Below, piece by piece: positions 60,054 through 64,000 of a stretch of DNA of 64,000 nt; the first letter of the stretch is position 1, and every line of letters starts with the position of its first letter. The stretch covers positions 558,001-622,000 of the forward strand of contig DDXA01000004.1 of the NCBI GenBank assembly GCA_002347725.1, in the 5' to 3' direction. Under the pieces are notes generated by a model, which saw only the letters and a list, made by a program, of their open reading frames with translations, was not told the DNA's origin and searched no databases. The position numbers were made by a program, and so were the translations under genes. The DNA is from Actinobacteria bacterium UBA2272 (GTDB lineage Bacteria; Actinomycetota; Coriobacteriia; Anaerosomatales; Anaerosomataceae).

Positions 60054-62750
60054 ATGCCCAAGCCCGCTCCCGCGCCCGTCGAACTGCCTGCCGAGTTCGC
60101 CGCCCCGACGCCCCACACCACATCCGTCGACGAGGTGCTCGGTCACATCGGCAGCACCCCCGACGGTCTTACCGACGCCGAGGCCGCGCGTCGCATCGCG
60201 ATCATCGGCGGCAACACCCTGCCCGAGGGCGAGGTACGCACCATAGCCGCGATGGTCCTCGACCAGTTCAAGGACTTCTTGATCCTGCTGCTCCTGGGTG
60301 CCGCGCTGGTATCCGGTTTCCTGGGCGAGTTGGCCGACACGATCGCCATTCTCGTGATCGTCGCGCTGAACGCCGTCATCGGCGTGGTGCAGGAGTACCG
60401 CGCCGAGCGCGCGATGGAAGCACTCAGACAGATGGCCGCGGAGACAGCCACGGTCCGCCGGGACGGCCGCGTCGTCGAGATCACCGCCGCCGAGCTCACG
60501 ATCGGTGACATCGTGCTCCTCGAGGCCGGCCGCATCGTTCCTGCCGACCTGCGTCTGGTCGAGTCAGCCGGGTTGCGAGCCGCCGAGGCTGCGCTCACCG
60601 GCGAATCCCTGCCGGTGGACAAGTACACCGAGCCGATCGAGGAGCCCGACGCACCTATCGGCGATCGGACGAGCATGGCGTACCGGGGCACGCAGATCGT
60701 GCACGGTCGCGGCGCAGGCGTTGTCACCGGCGTGGGACTGTCCACCGAGCTGGGCCGCATCGCACATCTGCTCGGCGGCGCCGGCGATGTGAAGACCCCG
60801 CTGCAGAAGCGTCTCGCGCAGTTCGGCAAGCAGCTCGGGCTGGCGGCCCTCGGCCTGTGCACCATCGTCTTCGCGGTAGGCGCGATCCGTGGCGAGGACT
60901 TGCTCGTCATGTTCCTCACCTCGGTGAGCCTCGCAGTGGCCGCCGTGCCCGAGGCGCTTCCGGCGGTCGCGACCATCGCGCTCGCGTTCGGCGCGAGCCG
61001 CCTGGTCAGGACGAACACGCTCGTACGCAAGCTGCCCGCGGTCGAGACGCTTGGCTCGGTCACGTACATCTGCACGGACAAGACCGGCACACTCACCGTG
61101 AACCGGATGACCGTGGAACACCTGGCATCCGGCGATGCCGGGACCGGCCTGGAGATCTCGCCCGACGCACCCGTCGAGAGCGCGCTGTGGTTCGCCCGGG
61201 CACTCGCGATCTCCAACGATGTTGAGGGTCCGACGGACGCTCTCGTAGGCGACCCTACCGAGATCGCCTTCTACCGGGCCGCCGAGTCCGCCGGGTTCGA
61301 CCCGACCGCACTCCGTCTCGAACTTCCCCGTTCGGCGGAACTGCCGTTCGACTCGGACCGCAAACTCATGACCACCGTTCACGACTCACCCGGCGACGGG
61401 TACACGAGCTTCACCAAAGGCGCCGCCGAGGCCGTGCTCGATCGGGCCACCGGCGTGCTGGCCGCCGACGGGACCGTCCAGCCGGTCGACCGCGCCGCCG
61501 CCGAACGCCTCGTCGACGAGTGGTCGGCCAAGGGCCTGCGCGTCCTCGCCTTCGGCATGCGCCGCCTCGACACGCTGCCCGGCGCAGACGGCTTCGACGA
61601 ACTCGAGCACGGCCTCACGATCATCGGGTACGCCGGTCTTGTCGACCCGCCACGCGAGGAGGCGCGGTCCGCGGTAGCCGAGTGTGTGGACGCCGGCATC
61701 GTGCCGGTCATGATCACCGGCGACCATCCCGCCACCGCGCTCGCCATCGCTCGCCGGCTCGGCATCGCCGAAAGCGCGAACCAGATGGTCACCGGCGCGG
61801 AGCTCGACGCGCTCAGCCTCGAGGAGTTCGAGGGGCGCGTCGAGGGCATCCGCGTCTACGCGCGCGTCGCGCCCGAGCAGAAGCTCAAGATCGTCCAGGC
61901 GCTGCAGGACCGCGGCGAATACGTGGCGATGACCGGCGACGGCGTGAATGACGCGCCCGCACTCGCGCGCGCCGACATCGGCGTGGCGATGGGCATCACG
62001 GGCACCGACGTTGCCAAAGAGGCCGCGGACATGGTGCTGCTCGACGACAACTTCGCGTCGATCGTCTCGTCGGTGCGCGAGGGGCGCCGCATCTTCGACA
62101 ACATCCGCAAGTTCATCAAGTACACGATGACGTCGAACTCGGGCGAGATCTGGACCATCCTGCTCGCGCCGCTGCTCGGCATGCCGATCCCACTCCTTCC
62201 GATCCACATCCTGTGGATCAACCTGGTGACCGACGGCCTTCCGGGACTGGCGCTGGCGAGCGAGCCCCACGAGAAGAACATCATGAAGCGGCCGCCCCGC
62301 GCACCCAAGGAGTCGATCTTCGCCGACGGGCTCGGCACGCATCTACTCTGGGTCGGCCTGCTCATGGGTGGCGCATCGCTCTTCACCCAGGCATGGTCGA
62401 TGGGTCAGGTGACGAGCGAGCACGACCTCTACTGGCGCACGATGGTCTTCACCGTGCTCTGCCTTTCGCAGATGGGCCACGCGATGGCCATCCGATCGGA
62501 CCGCCAGTCGCTCTTCAGCATCGGGCTGCTCTCCAACAAGCCGCTTCTCGGTGCCGTGGCGCTCACGTTCGCACTGCAGATGGCTACGATCTACGTACCG
62601 TTCCTGCAGCCGGTGTTCAAGACCGAGGCGCTCTCGCTGCCCGACCTGCTGCTGGCGCTCGCAATCTCGACCGTGGTCTTCTGGGCCGTCGAGATAGAGA
62701 AGGTCTTCAAGCGCCGGCGTGATGCGCTTGCCGAGGCATCGGTGGCCTAG
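60054..62750 (+). CDS. P2-type cation ATPase, probably Mn2+/Ca2+ exporter
   Basis: An 898-residue P-type ATPase with a SERCA-like layout. N-terminal cation-ATPase domain, TGESLPVDK (about 184), membrane site VPEALPAVATIALAFG, phosphorylation site YICTDKTGTLTVNRM, TGDGVNDAPALARADIGVAMG and the long C-terminal six-helix domain (ILWINLVTDGLPGLALASEP). Similar bacterial ATPases under the yybP-ykoY riboswitch handle manganese or calcium; the riboswitch upstream favours Mn2+ export. GGAGGTC before ATG 60054 is the regulated ribosome site. Convergent with DUF6483, four bases apart. Confidence 0.93.
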   Translation: MPKPAPAPVELPAEFAAPTPHTTSVDEVLGHIGSTPDGLTDAEAARRIAIIGGNTLPEGEVRTIAAMVLDQFKDFLILLLLGAALVSGFLGELADTIAILVIVALNAVIGVVQEYRAERAMEALRQMAAETATVRRDGRVVEITAAELTIGDIVLLEAGRIVPADLRLVESAGLRAAEAALTGESLPVDKYTEPIEEPDAPIGDRTSMAYRGTQIVHGRGAGVVTGVGLSTELGRIAHLLGGAGDVKTPLQKRLAQFGKQLGLAALGLCTIVFAVGAIRGEDLLVMFLTSVSLAVAAVPEALPAVATIALAFGASRLVRTNTLVRKLPAVETLGSVTYICTDKTGTLTVNRMTVEHLASGDAGTGLEISPDAPVESALWFARALAISNDVEGPTDALVGDPTEIAFYRAAESAGFDPTALRLELPRSAELPFDSDRKLMTTVHDSPGDGYTSFTKGAAEAVLDRATGVLAADGTVQPVDRAAAERLVDEWSAKGLRVLAFGMRRLDTLPGADGFDELEHGLTIIGYAGLVDPPREEARSAVAECVDAGIVPVMITGDHPATALAIARRLGIAESANQMVTGAELDALSLEEFEGRVEGIRVYARVAPEQKLKIVQALQDRGEYVAMTGDGVNDAPALARADIGVAMGITGTDVAKEAADMVLLDDNFASIVSSVREGRRIFDNIRKFIKYTMTSNSGEIWTILLAPLLGMPIPLLPIHILWINLVTDGLPGLALASEPHEKNIMKRPPRAPKESIFADGLGTHLLWVGLLMGGASLFTQAWSMGQVTSEHDLYWRTMVFTVLCLSQMGHAMAIRSDRQSLFSIGLLSNKPLLGAVALTFALQMATIYVPFLQPVFKTEALSLPDLLLALAISTVVFWAVEIEKVFKRRRDALAEASVA

Positions 62751-62754
62751 CGGG

Positions 62755-63156
62755 CTAGTCCGTCAGCCACCCGACCAGCTCGGTCATGCGCGCAGCGTCA
62801 TCTCCATCGGCGAGCGGCAACGCCGCGCGCAACAGCGTCAGTGCGCGGGCACGCTCGGCAGCCGCTTCGGCCACCCGCCCGAGTTCGTCGTGCGCCTCGG
62901 CGCGTGCGACGAGCAGTTCGCCGAGCATATGCGCGCGGAACACGTCGAGTTCGCCACCTGCGGACAGCAGCGTCACCAGCCCGTCGCCAGTGAGTGCGTC
63001 GATGATCGCGGAATCGCTGTCGAGGAGTTCCCCTGCCGCCTCGCGCGAGATCTCCACGGCGTCGTCGGGCCGATGCTCGCGAAGCGCGTCGAGCAGTCGC
63101 CGGAATGCATGGCCCATCATCTCGATCTGCCGCAGCAGCCAGTCGCTCTGATACAC
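62755..63156 (-). CDS. DUF6483-family protein
   Basis: A 133-residue helical protein starting MYQSDWLLRQIEMMGHAFRRLL, the hallmark of this family of unknown function; the rest is TPR-like (HMLGELLVARAEAHDELGRVAEAAAERARALTLL, in part). GTG 63156 is one base after the CDGSH gene stop, so the two are cotranscribed and probably act together. The upstream ORF extension overlaps the CDGSH gene and is rejected. Confidence 0.82.
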   Translation of the reverse strand: MYQSDWLLRQIEMMGHAFRRLLDALREHRPDDAVEISREAAGELLDSDSAIIDALTGDGLVTLLSAGGELDVFRAHMLGELLVARAEAHDELGRVAEAAAERARALTLLRAALPLADGDDAARMTELVGWLTD

Positions 63157-63157
63157 G

Positions 63158-63820
63158 CTACTCGCCCGTACCTGTGAAGCTGGAGTGCACGTGCTTGCCG
63201 TCGCACAACGGCTTGTTTCGCGATGCGCCACAACGGCACAACGTACAGTGCTCGTCATGCGCGCCCTCGGGCAGGTTCGGATCCACAACCTCGACGCCAC
63301 CCTCGAGGAAGTAGGGTCCTTCGGCCGACACGACCACCGTCGGCGGGCGAACCGGTGGGACGCCGCGCACGCCGTCGATCGAGTAGCCGAGTGCCCCGGA
63401 CGGACACTTGTTGCACAGGGCGATGATCTCCTCGACGCTGGCCCCGTCGGGGTTCACCCACGGACGCTTGCTCCGATCGAAGACTCCCGGGAGTTCCAGC
63501 ACGCAGTACTCCACGTGAGCGCAAAGCGCCCGGTTGTCGTGAATGGTGATATCCGTACCGTGGTGGTCGATCTCCGACCCCGCGCCCGGCTTCCACATCC
63601 GCTTGCTCGAGAACCCGACGTCGACGTGCGAACCGTCACAGAACGGCTTGCGCTCCGAGGCCCCGCACCGGCACAGGAGCGCCGAGTCCCTACTTGGGAT
63701 CTCGTCACGATCGGCGCTGCACAGCCGTGCGCGCGTCCCGGTCTCGCCTCCGCGTCGATAACGAAACGGCCCGTCTTCGATAGCCTCGATGTGTGGGCCC
63801 TGGGTGGGATCCGCGCTCAT
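63158..63820 (-). CDS. Double CDGSH iron-sulfur protein with a divergent ferredoxin domain
   Basis: A 220-residue protein with two CDGSH [2Fe-2S] motifs, one at each end: LLCRCGASERKPFCDGSH (about 48-65) and TLCRCGASRNKPLCDGKH (about 194-211), each using three Cys and one His. Between them lies a divergent 4Fe-4S mono-cluster domain (ALCAHVEYCV ... ALCNKCPSGALGYSI). Such proteins are probably redox carriers or cluster-transfer factors. ATG 63820 is chosen because the 24 residues encoded upstream look non-coding. Coexpressed with DUF6483. Confidence 0.9.
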   Translation of the reverse strand: MSADPTQGPHIEAIEDGPFRYRRGGETGTRARLCSADRDEIPSRDSALLCRCGASERKPFCDGSHVDVGFSSKRMWKPGAGSEIDHHGTDITIHDNRALCAHVEYCVLELPGVFDRSKRPWVNPDGASVEEIIALCNKCPSGALGYSIDGVRGVPPVRPPTVVVSAEGPYFLEGGVEVVDPNLPEGAHDEHCTLCRCGASRNKPLCDGKHVHSSFTGTGE

Positions 63821-63949
63821 CTCGTCAACTCCCGCCGTTCTCGGACTGATGTGCCAAGCATACCGCCGAGCAAGGATGCGCGCTCGTCTCACGGCACGCT
63901 CCGTGCTACCGTCACGTCATCACGCACGACGAACCGTCCGGAGATACAC

Positions 63950-64000
63950 ATGCGAAAGCCATCCCGCGCAACAGAGGCGACACGGCCAGCCGACGACGGC
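63950..64000 (+). CDS. Start of an unidentified gene (cut by window edge)
   Basis: ATG 63950 follows GGAG with six-base spacing, and 17 codons (MRKPSRATEATRPADDG) run open to the window end. Too little to assign a family. It diverges from the CDGSH gene, so the 129 bases between them should hold both promoters; a TATGCT at 63857-63862 (minus strand) may serve the CDGSH gene. Confidence 0.4.
   Translation, partial: MRKPSRATEATRPADDG

Noticed and set aside
1..64000. CRISPR array, insertion sequence or prophage.
   Set aside because: I saw no regular repeat-spacer pattern, transposase, integrase or phage structural gene.

Overview
The window is high-GC bacterial chromosome with tightly packed genes, many joined by 4-base ATGA or GTGA stop/start overlaps. 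Gene content points to an anaerobic actinobacterium near the class Coriobacteriia. The evidence is a cell-wall-binding-repeat-2 surface protein, a RACo-type corrinoid activator, a 2-hydroxyacyl-CoA dehydratase activator trio, a YedE/TusA/DUF3343 selenium-sulfur cluster, and PurSQL-type purine synthesis. This placement is inference; there is no rRNA in the window.

Layout. 1-4.3 kb: a cut-off GyrI-like gene, a toxin-antitoxin pair with a GNAT gene behind it, an Ltp-type lipoprotein, a B12-binding radical SAM enzyme and a ferritin-like protein. 4.5-8.9 kb: a MalT-like LuxR regulator, then small membrane genes ending in an apparent gene fusion. 9.0-9.15 kb: tRNA-Glu and tRNA-Lys. 9.3-10.1 kb: an MscS channel. 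10.1-23.2 kb: one minus-strand run, purC-(two membrane genes)-purS-purQ-purL-DUF4126-HEAT-like-purF-(membrane gene)-purM-purN-purH-pabC-pabB. It joins IMP synthesis to p-aminobenzoate supply for the folate cofactor used by PurN and PurH. 23.2-28.3 kb: SppA and membrane genes, then the selenium/sulfur cluster. 28.5-30.7 kb: arsR-acr3-phosphoesterase.

30.7-35.2 kb is the most unusual part. A second arsR faces an eight- or nine-gene operon with a redox-active disulfide protein, an ArsP-type permease, a 26-codon ORF, two paralogous half-permeases, a membrane-anchored thioredoxin, CcdA, and a thioredoxin-like ORF broken only by two in-frame UGA codons. The same inverted repeat (TTCGA-N6-TCGAA) lies before arsR and before the operon. 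I read this as a metalloid or thiol export and redox-relay system that may contain a selenoprotein.

35.3-41.6 kb: RACo-like activator, PrsW-type protease, small membrane genes, and the HgdC-type ATPase with two dehydratase-like partners. 41.8-53.6 kb: surface protein, a 37-codon ORF and a helical protein, aminopropyltransferase-like fusion, methyltransferase, sigma/anti-sigma pair, VanW, DusB, a secreted NADase-type-domain protein and a flavodoxin. 53.7-64 kb: CopB-type ATPase, unknown gene, short UDP-glucose dehydrogenase-like gene, purB, a second aminopropyltransferase-like gene, a P-type ATPase under a yybP-ykoY (manganese) riboswitch, DUF6483, a CDGSH protein and the start of one more gene.

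No stretch without a gene exceeds about 260 bases. The longer gaps are 3551-3771 (hairpin at the radical SAM start), 4276-4534 (divergent promoters), 28258-28474 (divergent yedE/arsR control region), 49533-49789 (divergent sigma/vanW control region, nothing certain seen) and 59838-60053 (riboswitch). I saw no CRISPR array, insertion sequence, transposase or prophage.
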